From the NCBI GenBank assembly GCA_038214085.1, contig JBBQSF010000003.1:1-51554 (forward strand): a stretch of DNA of 51,554 bases. The letters run 5' to 3'. The notes under the pieces are model-generated. The model was not told where the DNA came from, ran no database searches, and saw nothing but the letters and a program-made list of their open reading frames with translations. The position numbers and the translations under genes were made by a program. The DNA comes from JBBQSF01 sp038214085. GTDB taxonomy: Bacteria > Bacteroidota > Bacteroidia > Bacteroidales > CG2-30-32-10. Positions 6,862 through 16,504 of this stretch are shown here, piece after piece (the first letter of the stretch is position 1; the number at the start of each line of letters is the position of its first letter).

Positions 6862-9003
6862 TTAAAACCTGATTTTGATACTTCCAAAAATTTCCCTTGC
6901 AGCAGCGGGTTGATATGAATTTCCATCGGGATCTGGTTCTGTAAATGCCATATATTTGGTATCTGCAATATTTTTTACTGCAAGACTGCATTCACCTGTT
7001 ATTCCTTTAATTGTCCACTGATAAGAAACACGAGCATGATACAGGTTAAATCCATCCTGCCAGTTTTGGTAAATTGCCGGGTCGAGTGAACCGCTGTATG
7101 CGCTTGCATCTGTATAAATCGCCCACTTTGATTGCAATTCAGTTCCTAAACTAACTTTAAAGTTTTTGTTGATTGAATATACTGCTTCGGCGTATAGCTG
7201 GTGTTTTGGCGAATTTGGTAACCATTGGCCTACAGCGGGAGGAACTGTTAATACATATGCGGTATCAGTATAAACAGGGTCAATAGTTGCTGAAGTGTAT
7301 TGATAATCAGCATAAGTGTATGCAACAGATAAACTCAAATTCTTCAATGCCTTGTAAATGATGAGCGTTTCTATGCCTTTGCGTTTGCTGTTTCCTGCAT
7401 TTCCATAAAAAACTTCTTGGTTTCCTCTGCCGCTTTGTTTGAAACGGAAAAAGTCGTTTTCGGTATTCATGTTAAATCCGGTTACTTCGTAATATAATTT
7501 GTTTCCAATAAAACCTCTTAAACCAAATTCAATACAATCAGATGTTGCGGGAACCAGATGTGTGTTGAATCCACTATAACCTACTGGATTGTTTGCAAGT
7601 TCTTCTGTGGATGGAGGCATAAATCCCTGACTGAAATTTCCAAAAGCAGTAATTGCATCGGCGAAAGAATAGCTTGCACCAACCCTTAGCGTGGTTTTTG
7701 TAAAATCTTTATTTGTAGTGGCAGTATCAGATCCAACCATTTTATTGGTAAGTTCGTTTTGCATGTCGTCATATCTTACGCTTCCTATCAGACTGAATTT
7801 TTTAATATCAAGCTTGTACAAAAAGAAGGCGCCGAAAGCTTTTTGCGAAATGATCTGATTGGCAAGCAGGCTGTCGGTTTCAATGTTGGTTTCGTCAATA
7901 CTTTCAACTCTGTTAACATTGGCAGCACTTTCCAATTTGTACATGTTTATATTCTGCCATTTCAAATCAGTTCCTACGCTGAAATTGTGTTTAATGTTTT
8001 CTGATCCCAAATGTAAATTATACTGGGCGCTTAAACCCGGAACGGTATAATCTCTGTATTCAGCACATTTATTGCTGGTTTCCTTGTATTTCCACGAACG
8101 CAAATATGAGCTGATCTTTACATCTTGTTTGTCGCTGATTATGTATGAACCGATAAGACCTGTAGTGGTTCTGTTTGTTTTTTGATATTCGTTAAACGGG
8201 CATGCGTCAGGGTTGGCCTGCAACAGGTTGTCAAACTGAGTAATATTAAGACCTTCAGGATTCTGCTGGAAATAATCAACATGAGAAAAAACCTGAGTAA
8301 TCATGAGGTTTTTTATAGGATGAAAATTGATCTTTTCGTATAATTTATTGCCCCAGTATGCCTGATGATCACGGTATCCGTCGCCACCGTTTCGGGAATA
8401 GCTGACTCTGTAATCAAAATCCTGTTTAGAGCCATCGAGCTGAACCAGTGACTTCATAAAACCATTTGAGCCAACATATTGGCTGATCTCACCGCCAAAA
8501 GGTTTTAAACCGCCATCGTTTGTTGTAATATTAAGCATTCCGGCAGCACCGCTTCCACCATATAAACTTGCTGCAGGACCACGCAAAACTTCAATGTTTT
8601 TAATTGTGCTCCAGTCCACATCATATAAATCAGGTGCAAACCCTGAAGGATCATTGATTTGAATTCCATCAAGCATAACCCCGATTCCCCTTAAACCGCG
8701 CTCGGTAAGTATTCCCTGTCCTCGAATGGATAAGTGAACACGTTCGCCGTCATGCTGATTATCAATTCTTACGCCAGGTACCAAACGCAGGGCTTCTTCC
8801 GCACCAATGGATTTTGGCATAAGCGAAATTTGATTATAGCCTACAAAAGTGATTGATCCGGGATTGTTTTTTAAAAAAAATGGAATTCTGTTGGATGTTA
8901 TGATTATTTCTTTTAGTGTATTTATTGAAGTGGTGTCCAAAGGGCTTTGTGCTGCAAGCATACCGCTCAAAACCACAAAAACCATTGTGAATATCTTTTT
9001 CAT
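6862..9003 (-). CDS. TonB-dependent outer-membrane receptor
   Basis: The protein has 713 residues with a signal peptide ending MLAAQ. The plug domain (about 30-150) includes LKEIIITSNRIPF, GAEEALRLVPGVRI, LSIRGQG and IEVLRGPAASLYGGSGAAGM. A 22-strand barrel follows and ends with the typical terminal Phe (FGSIKIRF). It lacks the N-terminal carboxypeptidase-like extension and is not a SusC-type protein, which points to an iron-chelate, cobalamin or metal receptor rather than a glycan importer; the ligand cannot be told. A membrane-anchored unknown protein is encoded 127 bp upstream on the same strand. I see no cobalamin riboswitch box upstream. Confidence 0.92.
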   Translation of the reverse strand: MKKIFTMVFVVLSGMLAAQSPLDTTSINTLKEIIITSNRIPFFLKNNPGSITFVGYNQISLMPKSIGAEEALRLVPGVRIDNQHDGERVHLSIRGQGILTERGLRGIGVMLDGIQINDPSGFAPDLYDVDWSTIKNIEVLRGPAASLYGGSGAAGMLNITTNDGGLKPFGGEISQYVGSNGFMKSLVQLDGSKQDFDYRVSYSRNGGDGYRDHQAYWGNKLYEKINFHPIKNLMITQVFSHVDYFQQNPEGLNITQFDNLLQANPDACPFNEYQKTNRTTTGLIGSYIISDKQDVKISSYLRSWKYKETSNKCAEYRDYTVPGLSAQYNLHLGSENIKHNFSVGTDLKWQNINMYKLESAANVNRVESIDETNIETDSLLANQIISQKAFGAFFLYKLDIKKFSLIGSVRYDDMQNELTNKMVGSDTATTNKDFTKTTLRVGASYSFADAITAFGNFSQGFMPPSTEELANNPVGYSGFNTHLVPATSDCIEFGLRGFIGNKLYYEVTGFNMNTENDFFRFKQSGRGNQEVFYGNAGNSKRKGIETLIIYKALKNLSLSVAYTYADYQYTSATIDPVYTDTAYVLTVPPAVGQWLPNSPKHQLYAEAVYSINKNFKVSLGTELQSKWAIYTDASAYSGSLDPAIYQNWQDGFNLYHARVSYQWTIKGITGECSLAVKNIADTKYMAFTEPDPDGNSYQPAAAREIFGSIKIRF

Positions 9004-9130
9004 AATTGTTTTTTTTATTGTTAATAATAAGTCATGCCCCTCTACCGAAACATAAAGGTTAAATAAACAATTCTTGCAATATCAAAAAATGCTGATATAC
9101 GCAAAAGTGAAATTACGGCAAAGGTGAAAA

Positions 9131-9649
9131 TTAAATGATGAAAGAAAACACGTTTGGAGGAGGGTCTGGAACTTCAGATTTAATTGAATTATAATGAAAC
9201 AAAACTAAAGGAATTTTAGATTTTGCAGTTTGAACCGATATCTTTATTTCAGGAAGTTGGTTGAGATATTTAAAACCTAGAAACTTTCGAAGGATTTTAT
9301 TGGTTTGGCTGCTTTCATTATTTTTTTTGGTAAAATCCGAAACCAGTTTGCTTTCCTTCTTATCATTTATACAATAGAAATAAACATCAGTGCCGATATT
9401 TTTTTTTCTAACAACATCAAACATTTCTCCATTGCGCGTAAATTCCTTGCCAGGCTTTAGCCATGCTACTTTATTAAGATCATTTTGATGGATAATAACT
9501 AAATAAAGATCATCGTCTTTTAATCCCTGTTCTATCTTTTCTTTTATTTCATGCTGAATTATGCTTTTTTCAAAATAAAAAATGAGGTAATTGCCTCCGA
9601 GCATAAACATGAAAATAGAAAGAATTAATATGGGAAAAATTTTCCGCAT
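9131..9649 (-). CDS. Membrane-anchored protein of unknown function
   Basis: The protein has 172 residues. Residues 6-27 (PILILSIFMFMLGGNYLIFY) form one membrane segment or uncleaved signal, and the rest (about 145 residues, Lys-rich) would lie in the periplasm. Phrases such as KEFTRNGEMFDVVRKK and VYFYCINDKKE suggest a small folded domain; the end is rich in Pro (PDPPPN). No catalytic motif or known domain is recognised. It is encoded just upstream of a TonB-dependent receptor, which may mean a shared role in metal or nutrient uptake, but the 127-bp gap leaves room for separate transcription. Confidence 0.6.
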   Translation of the reverse strand: MRKIFPILILSIFMFMLGGNYLIFYFEKSIIQHEIKEKIEQGLKDDDLYLVIIHQNDLNKVAWLKPGKEFTRNGEMFDVVRKKNIGTDVYFYCINDKKESKLVSDFTKKNNESSQTNKILRKFLGFKYLNQLPEIKISVQTAKSKIPLVLFHYNSIKSEVPDPPPNVFSFII

Positions 9650-9755
9650 TTGTTATGTTAGATTGTTTTGCAAAGTAAGAATAAAATTACTTTACATTTA
9701 TCATTTTAGCTGTTTTCTTTTTTGTATTTTGCAATGCTGGCGTATTAAAATTGCG

Positions 9756-9763
9756 TAATTTTG
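9756..9763 (+). promoter_or_regulatory. Candidate -7 element for sucAB
   Basis: TAATTTTG matches TAnnTTTG and lies 21 bp before the sucA ATG. No good -33 box is seen at 19-21 bp. Confidence 0.45.
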
Positions 9764-9784
9764 TACTTGAAGCTTAAAATATAA

Positions 9785-12559
9785 ATGGACAAATTCTCTT
9801 ATTTAAGTAATATAGATCCTGATAAACTCGATGATTTGTATAATTCGTATAAATCAGATCCGAGTTCAGTAGATGTTAGCTGGCAAAATTTTTTTAAAGG
9901 CTTTGAATTTGGTTTGGCAAATTTTCATAAAGATAAATCTGGATCAATACTTCCTGAAGAGTTTAAAGTAATGAATCTGATACTTGCATACAGGCAGCGT
10001 GGTCATTTATTTACTAAAACAAATCCGGTTCGTGTACGAAGAAAATATTCCCCCACTCTTGACATAGAAAATTTCGGACTGACCAATTCTGATCTAAATA
10101 CTCTTTTTAATGCAGGAATAGAAATTGGCATTGGTAAAGCAAAGCTTCAGACCATTCTTGATCATCTGAAGCAAACCTATTGCAATACAATCGGCATCGA
10201 ATACATGTATATTCGTATTCCGGAAATTGTTGATTGGTTTAAGCAAAAAATGGAACCGGTACAAAACATTCCTTCTTTTACTGGAGACGAAAAACTTCAT
10301 ATTCTTGACAAACTCAGCGAAGCAGTTCTTTTTGAGAAATTTATTCATAAGAAATTTCAGGGTCAGAAACGCTTTTCTCTTGAGGGTTGTGAAAGTCTGA
10401 TTCCCGCACTTGACGCGCTTATTGAAGCTGGTAGTGGTTCCGGCGCCGAAGAATTTATTATCGGCATGGCACATCGTGGCCGATTAAATGTTCTGGCAAA
10501 CATTCTGCATAAGCCATATAAAAATATTTTCAGCGAATTTGAAGGCAATGAATATGAGGATGATTATTTGCTGGGCGATGTTAAATATCACCTGGGATAT
10601 TCTTCCGAAACAACTACTGCTAAAGGAAAAATAATAAAACTTGGGGTGGTGCCCAATCCTTCACATCTTGAAGCAGTAAGCCCCGTTGCTCAGGGTATTG
10701 CTAGAGCAAAAATTGATCATGACTTTAATGGTGACAATTCTAAAGTTATCCCAATTTTGATTCATGGCGATGCATCTCTTGCTGGGCAGGGAATTGTTTA
10801 TGAAGTACTGCAGATGTCGCAGCTCGACGGATACAAAACCGGAGGCACCATACATGTTGTAATTAATAACCAAATCGGATTTACTACAAATTATCTCGAT
10901 GCCAGATCAAGTATCTATTGCACCGATGTTGGCAAAACCATTCATACTCCAATAATTCATGTAAATGCCGACGATGTGGAAGCCGTTGTGTATGTAATTC
11001 AATTGGCTGTTGAATTCCGACAGAAATTTAAAAAAGATATTTTTATTGATATGCTTGGTTATCGCAAGTACGGGCACAACGAAAGCGATGAACCCCGTTA
11101 TACTCAGCCACTTTTATATAAAATAATTGAAACCCATCCAAATCCTGAAGAAATATATATCCGGAAACTTATTTCGGAAGGGTATGCAGTTAAATCAAGA
11201 GAAGCGGAAATCGAAGCAGAGTTAAATTCAATATTAGAGGAAAGGTTAGATGAAGCAAAAAAAATTAAAAAAGGAAATATTACAGCTTTTCTTGAGCAAA
11301 AGTGGCAACATATATCCCGTGCTGTTGCTGACGATTTCCTAATCTCTCCAGAAACAGGAATTTGCAAAGAAACCATTTTAGAACTGACGTCAAAAATAAC
11401 AACATTACCTGAAAATAAACAATTTTTCAGGAAAATTGTAAAACTAATGACCGACAGAAAAGAAATGGTTGAAACTGCTGGAACCGTTGATTGGGCAATG
11501 GCCGAACACCTTGCTTATGCGTCGTTACTGAATCAGGGTTTTTCTGTCAGAATAAGCGGACAGGATGTGGAGCGCGGAACTTTTTCGCACCGCCATGCTG
11601 TTTTAAAAATGGAGGATTCAGAAGAAGAATTCATTCCATTAAAAAATACTGAGCAAGAAAAAGCACGTTTTGAAATATACAATTCATTGCTTTCCGAATA
11701 TGGGGTTTTGGGTTTTGAATATGGTTATGCAATGGTTTTGCCTGATGTTCTTACAATATGGGAAGCTCAGTTTGGCGATTTTTTCAATGGAGCTCAGATC
11801 ATAATCGACCAATATATCTCGAGTGCTGAAGACAAATGGAAAGTGATGAATGGGTTGGTAATGCTGTTACCTCATAGTTACGAGGGCCAGGGACCAGAAC
11901 ATTCGAGTGGCAGAATTGAGCGCTTTCTTGTGTTGTGTGCCAAAAACAATATTCAGTTGGCAAATTGCACTACCCCGGCCTCTTTCTTCCATATTTTAAG
12001 ACGTCAACTTCTTCGTAAATTTAGAAAACCTCTTGTAATTTTTACACCAAAAAGTCTTTTACGTCATCCAGCATGTATTTCACCTGTTGATGAGCTTGTA
12101 TCAGGAAAATTTGAAGAAATAATTGACGATAAAGATGCAAATCCGCAAGAAATTACGAAACTCGTTTTCTGTTCAGGAAAAATATTTTACGAACTGCTCG
12201 AAGAAAAGAAAAACAAAAATATCAAAAATGTAGCTTTAGTTCGCATTGAACAGTTGTACCCCTTTCCTATAGATCATTACAATACAATTGTTCAGAAATA
12301 TCCGAAGGCTCTGGATCATTTGTGGGTACAGGAAGAACCTGAAAATATGGGAGCCTGGAGTTATTTTTTGCGTTTGTTCAAAGCGAAAAAATTCAGATTA
12401 ATTGCACGCCCACCAAGTGGAAGCCCCGCTACAGGTTCAAGCAAATTTCACTTGCAGCAACAACGGAAACTGATAGAAAAAACTTTCGAAGAATGCGATT
12501 GTGAAAGAGTTTGCAGCGAATGTAAAATAATATGTATTGAAAAACCAAATGCGATATGA
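9785..12559 (+). CDS. sucA: 2-oxoglutarate dehydrogenase E1 component
   Basis: The protein has 924 residues, a normal length for the family. The short N-terminal E1-binding segment (SYLSNIDPDKLDDLYNSYK) is present. TPP-domain motifs follow: GMAHRGRLNVLANI, GDASLAGQGIVYE, and VINNQIGFTT. The second half has the transketolase-like pyrimidine domain (GQDVERGTFSHRHAVL, GFEYGYAM, EAQFGDFFNGAQ) and a C-terminal domain ending in the usual VQEEPENMGAWSY. It decarboxylates 2-oxoglutarate and passes the succinyl group to E2, giving succinyl-CoA in the TCA cycle. Its last four bases overlap the E2 start (ATGA), so the two are translationally coupled. No E3 (lpd) gene is present here. Confidence 0.96.
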   Translation: MDKFSYLSNIDPDKLDDLYNSYKSDPSSVDVSWQNFFKGFEFGLANFHKDKSGSILPEEFKVMNLILAYRQRGHLFTKTNPVRVRRKYSPTLDIENFGLTNSDLNTLFNAGIEIGIGKAKLQTILDHLKQTYCNTIGIEYMYIRIPEIVDWFKQKMEPVQNIPSFTGDEKLHILDKLSEAVLFEKFIHKKFQGQKRFSLEGCESLIPALDALIEAGSGSGAEEFIIGMAHRGRLNVLANILHKPYKNIFSEFEGNEYEDDYLLGDVKYHLGYSSETTTAKGKIIKLGVVPNPSHLEAVSPVAQGIARAKIDHDFNGDNSKVIPILIHGDASLAGQGIVYEVLQMSQLDGYKTGGTIHVVINNQIGFTTNYLDARSSIYCTDVGKTIHTPIIHVNADDVEAVVYVIQLAVEFRQKFKKDIFIDMLGYRKYGHNESDEPRYTQPLLYKIIETHPNPEEIYIRKLISEGYAVKSREAEIEAELNSILEERLDEAKKIKKGNITAFLEQKWQHISRAVADDFLISPETGICKETILELTSKITTLPENKQFFRKIVKLMTDRKEMVETAGTVDWAMAEHLAYASLLNQGFSVRISGQDVERGTFSHRHAVLKMEDSEEEFIPLKNTEQEKARFEIYNSLLSEYGVLGFEYGYAMVLPDVLTIWEAQFGDFFNGAQIIIDQYISSAEDKWKVMNGLVMLLPHSYEGQGPEHSSGRIERFLVLCAKNNIQLANCTTPASFFHILRRQLLRKFRKPLVIFTPKSLLRHPACISPVDELVSGKFEEIIDDKDANPQEITKLVFCSGKIFYELLEEKKNKNIKNVALVRIEQLYPFPIDHYNTIVQKYPKALDHLWVQEEPENMGAWSYFLRLFKAKKFRLIARPPSGSPATGSSKFHLQQQRKLIEKTFEECDCERVCSECKIICIEKPNAI

Positions 12560-13743
12560 TTGAAGAAATAATTGTTCCAAGTCCCGGAGAATCAATCACT
12601 GAAGTTGAACTCACACGCTGGTTGGTGTCTGATGGCGATTTGGTAAAGAAAGATCAGGAAATTGCAGAAGTGGATTCGGATAAAGCCACCCTTACCATTA
12701 CCGCAGCTTTGTCTGGAAAAATTAAAATTGAAGTGCTGGAGAATGAGAGAATTCCTGTTGGGAAGAAAATTGGAAGCATTGATACTTCTATTGACGTTCC
12801 CGATTACGATATTAAAAAAATCTCAGACGAAACAAATGTTTTTACTGAAAAATCATCAATAAAACAAAAAATCACTCCACTTGCTAAAGAGGTAATGGCT
12901 AAGAACCATATCGAAAACAAGGAATTAAATAATATCGGAGCAAATAAAAGAATTACAAAAGAAGATGTATTTGCCATTCTTCAAAAGGAAAAGCCTCTAA
13001 AACCTGAGGACAATAGGGCGGTTGAAATCATTAAAATGTCGATGCTCCGAAAAAAAATTGCTGAGCGTTTGGTAGCTGTGAAAAACGAAACGGCAATGCT
13101 TACTACTTTTAACGAAATTGATTTAAGCAGGGTCATTCATATCCGCAATAAATATAAAGACTCTTTTTTCGAAAAACATGGCGTAAAGCTAAGTTATATG
13201 TCTTTTTTTGGAATTGCGGTTATCAAGTCTCTTCACCAACACCCTGCGGTTAATTCACGTATTGAAATCGAAAGTATTGTTATTCCTTCTTATGTTGATT
13301 TATGTATTGCAATCAGCACTGCTAAAGGGCTCATTGCTCCTCCATTGAGAGATGCTGATAAGCTTTCATTTGTTCAAATTGAGAAGGCTATTGCTGCTTT
13401 AGCTCAAAAAGCAAGAGAAAATAAACTCAGTATTGACGAATTAACTGGGGGAACTTTTACAATTACCAATGGTGGCGTTTTTGGTTCAATGATGTCAACC
13501 CCAATTCTTAATCCGCCACAAGCTGCAATTTTGGGAATGCATAAAGTGATGGACCGGCCGGTAGCTATTGATAAAAAAATTGAAATAAGACCTATGATGT
13601 ACGTTGCGCTTTCTTATGACCATAGGATAATTGATGGAAAAGAATCAGTTGGATTTCTGCTAAAGGTAAAAGAAATCCTTGAAAACCCTGAAGATTATAT
13701 TTTTGAAGGGAAATCTATAGAAAATGGACTTATTTTAGCGTAA
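12556..13743 (+). CDS. sucB: Dihydrolipoyl succinyltransferase, 2-oxoglutarate dehydrogenase E2
   Basis: The protein has 395 residues in three parts. The lipoyl domain (1-75) carries the lipoylated lysine K43 in EVDSDKATL. The E1/E3-binding domain (about 105-140) is ITPLAKEVMAKNHIENKELN with IGANKRITKEDV. The acyltransferase domain (about 160-395) contains TFNEIDLSRVI, FTITNGGVFGS and the catalytic SYDHRIIDG, with His356 and Asp360. It transfers the succinyl group to CoA. The gene starts inside the E1 stop codon, and its adjacency to sucA assigns it to the 2-oxoglutarate rather than the pyruvate complex. Confidence 0.96.
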   Translation: MIEEIIVPSPGESITEVELTRWLVSDGDLVKKDQEIAEVDSDKATLTITAALSGKIKIEVLENERIPVGKKIGSIDTSIDVPDYDIKKISDETNVFTEKSSIKQKITPLAKEVMAKNHIENKELNNIGANKRITKEDVFAILQKEKPLKPEDNRAVEIIKMSMLRKKIAERLVAVKNETAMLTTFNEIDLSRVIHIRNKYKDSFFEKHGVKLSYMSFFGIAVIKSLHQHPAVNSRIEIESIVIPSYVDLCIAISTAKGLIAPPLRDADKLSFVQIEKAIAALAQKARENKLSIDELTGGTFTITNGGVFGSMMSTPILNPPQAAILGMHKVMDRPVAIDKKIEIRPMMYVALSYDHRIIDGKESVGFLLKVKEILENPEDYIFEGKSIENGLILA

Positions 13744-13762
13744 TTATTATAAAAATATCAGC

Positions 13763-15331
13763 ATGAGACGAAAAGTGGATTTTTTAGTTATTGGCTCTGG
13801 CATTGCTGGTTTAAGCTATGCATTAAAAGTTGCACCATATGGGAAGGTATGTGTGATAAGTAAAACAAATGCTGAAGAATCAAACACTCAATATGCTCAG
13901 GGTGGCATTGCTGCAGTTATGTACACGCCTGATTCGTACGAGAAGCATATTCAAGATACTATAGAGGCTGGCGCAGGATTGTGTAATGAGGAAATTGTAA
14001 GACTTACAATATCTGAATCTACTGCAAGAATAAAAGAATTGGTAAGCTGGGGTACTCAATTTGACAAAACTAAAAGTGGAAAATTTGATCTTGCCAAAGA
14101 AGGTGGACATTCCGAATTTCGCGTGCTCCATCACAAGGATCGTACTGGAAAGGAAATTATTCGTGCACTTCTTGAACAAGCTCATAACCATCCGAATATC
14201 GAAATTCTTGAAAATTACTTTGCTGTTGATATCATTACCCAGCATCACTTAGGCATAGAAATAACACGCAGAACTCCTGATATTTCATGCTATGGTGTTT
14301 ATGTTTTAAATCCAGTGACCAATTTAATTGACACAATTCTATCAAAGATTACGCTTATAGCTACAGGTGGCGCAGGAAATGTTTACAACACAACTACCAA
14401 TCCACCAATTGCCACCGGAGACGGCATTGCAATGGTTAGCAGGGCCAGAGGCGAAGTCGAAAATATGGAATTCATTCAGTTTCATCCAACATCATTATAC
14501 AATCCCGGTGAAAAGCCTTCGTTTTTAATTACCGAAGCATTGCGCGGATTCGGTGCTGTTCTCAAAACTATTGACAAAAAAGAGTTTATGGAGAAGTACG
14601 ATCATCGAAAATCCCTGGCGCCAAGAGATATTGTTGCTAGAGCAATTGACAATGAAATGAAATTAAGTGGCGACGATTATGTTTGTCTTGATTGCCGGCA
14701 CTTGAAGAAAAACGATCTGATTGAACATTTTCCTACAATTTACGCAAAATGCCTGAGTATTGGTATTGATATTTCTAAAGATTTGATTCCTGTTGTTCCT
14801 GCTGCTCATTATTTATGCGGTGGAATTAAAGTAGATTCTTACGGTCATTCTTCAATAATAAATCTTTATGCCTGTGGTGAATGTGCTTCAACAGGTTTGC
14901 ATGGTGCCAATAGGCTTGCTTCAAATTCTTTGCTTGAAGCACTGGTTTTTTCTCATCATGCAAGTATTGATTCTATTAAAAGAGTTACAGATATTGATTT
15001 ATGTAGCGAAATTCCTGACTGGGATGCTGAAGGAACAGTGCTTCACGAAGAAATGGTTTTGATTACCCAAACGCTCAAAGAGCTTCAGTTTATAATGACC
15101 AACTATGTCGGGATTGTCCGGTCTAACCTAAGACTTAAAAGAGCACTTGATCGATTAGAAATTATTTTTAGGGAAACAGAAGCGCTTTATGAAGAATCAA
15201 TTGTTACAGTAAAAATTTGCGAACTCCGAAACTTGGTAAAAATAGCTTATCTGATTATCAAGCAGGCAATTTTGCGCAAAGAAAGCCGAGGACTGCATTA
15301 TTCATTGGATTATCCAAATAATATTAAATGA
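13763..15331 (+). CDS. nadB: L-aspartate oxidase
   Basis: The protein has 522 residues. It starts with an FAD-binding Rossmann motif (VIGSGIAGLSYALKV) followed by NTQYAQGGIAAV. The succinate-dehydrogenase/fumarate-reductase-like core includes HSEFRVLHHKDRTGKEI, ATGGAGNVYNTTTNP, EFIQFHPTSL and the C-terminal GECASTGLHGANRLASNSLL, all characteristic of NadB. It oxidises aspartate to iminoaspartate for NAD synthesis, using oxygen or fumarate as acceptor. Partners NadA and NadC are not in the window. It sits 19 bp after sucB and 1 bp before the carbonic-anhydrase-like gene, so it may be read from the sucAB promoter. Confidence 0.95.
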   Translation: MRRKVDFLVIGSGIAGLSYALKVAPYGKVCVISKTNAEESNTQYAQGGIAAVMYTPDSYEKHIQDTIEAGAGLCNEEIVRLTISESTARIKELVSWGTQFDKTKSGKFDLAKEGGHSEFRVLHHKDRTGKEIIRALLEQAHNHPNIEILENYFAVDIITQHHLGIEITRRTPDISCYGVYVLNPVTNLIDTILSKITLIATGGAGNVYNTTTNPPIATGDGIAMVSRARGEVENMEFIQFHPTSLYNPGEKPSFLITEALRGFGAVLKTIDKKEFMEKYDHRKSLAPRDIVARAIDNEMKLSGDDYVCLDCRHLKKNDLIEHFPTIYAKCLSIGIDISKDLIPVVPAAHYLCGGIKVDSYGHSSIINLYACGECASTGLHGANRLASNSLLEALVFSHHASIDSIKRVTDIDLCSEIPDWDAEGTVLHEEMVLITQTLKELQFIMTNYVGIVRSNLRLKRALDRLEIIFRETEALYEESIVTVKICELRNLVKIAYLIIKQAILRKESRGLHYSLDYPNNIK

Positions 15332-15332
15332 T

Positions 15333-15848
15333 ATGGCACTCATTAAAACAGTACGTGGAAAATCTCCTGTTTTTGGCAAAAATTGTTTCTTAGCAGAAAA
15401 TGCAACAGTTGTTGGAGAAGTGGAAATGGGCGATAATTGCAGCGTTTGGTTCAATGCAGTGGTACGTGGAGATGTAAATTTTATAAAAATGGGCAATAAA
15501 GTGAATGTTCAGGATGGTGCAGTTATACATTGCACTTATCAGAAAGCGCCCACAACTATTGGCAATAACGTTTCAATTGCTCATAACGCAATAGTTCACG
15601 GATGTACCATTCATGATAATGTACTGGTGGGAATGGGTGCAATAATTATGGATGGAGCGGTTATAGAAAGCAATTCTTTAATTGCTGCTGGCGCTTTGAT
15701 CTTGGAAGGAACACATGTGGAATCAGGAAGCGTGTATGCCGGAGTTCCTGCAAAAAAAGTTAAATCAATTGACAAGGCCTTACTCGAAGGGCAGGTTAAC
15801 CGCATTGCAGATAGTTACATCATGTATTCAAGTTGGTACAAGGAATAA
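15333..15848 (+). CDS. Gamma-carbonic anhydrase family protein
   Basis: The protein has 171 residues built as a left-handed parallel beta-helix of hexapeptide repeats (VVGEVEMGDNCSVWFNAVVRG, AVIESNSLIAAGALILEG). The three zinc-ligand histidines of the family are present: His66 (AVIHC), His84 and His89 (IAHNAIVHGC). The family includes true carbonic anhydrases and YrdA/PaaY-like thioesterase-type proteins, so activity is uncertain. It is placed 1 bp after nadB and ends at a strong bidirectional terminator, so it is the last gene of the rightward unit. Confidence 0.88.
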   Translation: MALIKTVRGKSPVFGKNCFLAENATVVGEVEMGDNCSVWFNAVVRGDVNFIKMGNKVNVQDGAVIHCTYQKAPTTIGNNVSIAHNAIVHGCTIHDNVLVGMGAIIMDGAVIESNSLIAAGALILEGTHVESGSVYAGVPAKKVKSIDKALLEGQVNRIADSYIMYSSWYKE

Positions 15849-15849
15849 A

Positions 15850-15878
15850 AAAAAGCTTTCCTTTTGAGAAAGCTTTTT
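15850..15878. terminator. Bidirectional terminator between converging genes
   Basis: An 11-bp stem (AAAAAGCTTTC / GAAAGCTTTTT) with a 7-nt loop begins directly after the carbonic-anhydrase-like stop codon and faces the end of the leftward Skp-like gene 19 bp further on. Confidence 0.88.
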
Positions 15879-15896
15879 AATAAATTGTTAATTGTC

Positions 15897-16412
15897 TTAT
15901 TTGATGCCAACTTTCTTTTTCACTAATAACATAATATCTTCGCCACCACCATCATAAAGAAGAACTCCAACTGAGGAATCAAAAACATAAGTGAAACCAT
16001 TTTCTTTAGCTACATCTTCGATTGCTTTTTTAGCTTTATCAATTATAGGCTGTAATAGCTCAGTTTGTTTTTTCTGGATAGCTTCACTGGCTGAAGTTTG
16101 AAATTTTGTGATACGTGTTTCCAAATCTGCAATTTCAGCTGCTTTGGTAGTTTTTATTAGATCTGACATTGAAGTAAGGTTTGTTTGATAATCAGCAACC
16201 TTTGTATTATACTCAGTTTCCATTGCAGTATATTGTGACTGATATAATTTAATTTCTTTTTCAATTTTAATTTGAGCAGAATCTTTTCCAGGCATCATTT
16301 TAAGTAATGAATCGGAATCAATATGACCCAGTTTGATTTTTGTTTGCGCATTTAAGTTTACAGTAAAGAGAACTGCAAGAATTAGGACAACAGCTTTTAG
16401 AAAATTTTTCAT
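15897..16412 (-). CDS. OmpH/Skp-family periplasmic chaperone (second copy)
   Basis: The protein has 171 residues with a signal peptide (about 1-22, ending LNAQ). The mature part starts KIKLGHIDSDSLLKMMPG and has a long coiled-coil region (about 55-135) rich in Lys, Glu and Gln. It ends with ENGFTYVFDSSVGVLLYDGG, the usual final beta-strand segment of Skp. Skp trimers hold unfolded outer-membrane proteins on their way to BamA, which is encoded two genes upstream. It is the last gene of the cluster and is a diverged paralogue of the gene before it. Confidence 0.88.
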   Translation of the reverse strand: MKNFLKAVVLILAVLFTVNLNAQTKIKLGHIDSDSLLKMMPGKDSAQIKIEKEIKLYQSQYTAMETEYNTKVADYQTNLTSMSDLIKTTKAAEIADLETRITKFQTSASEAIQKKQTELLQPIIDKAKKAIEDVAKENGFTYVFDSSVGVLLYDGGGEDIMLLVKKKVGIK

Positions 16413-16504
16413 TTTGATTATAAGGTTTGATTAATACTTAATTTTTTTTGCAAATTTATATATAATTATTATAACTTTATCTATACAATAATACAATTAA
16501 GGAA

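Noticed and set aside
8990..9130. Cobalamin riboswitch before the TonB-dependent receptor
   Set aside because: The gap is short and lacks the conserved B12-box sequence; no suitable fold is apparent.
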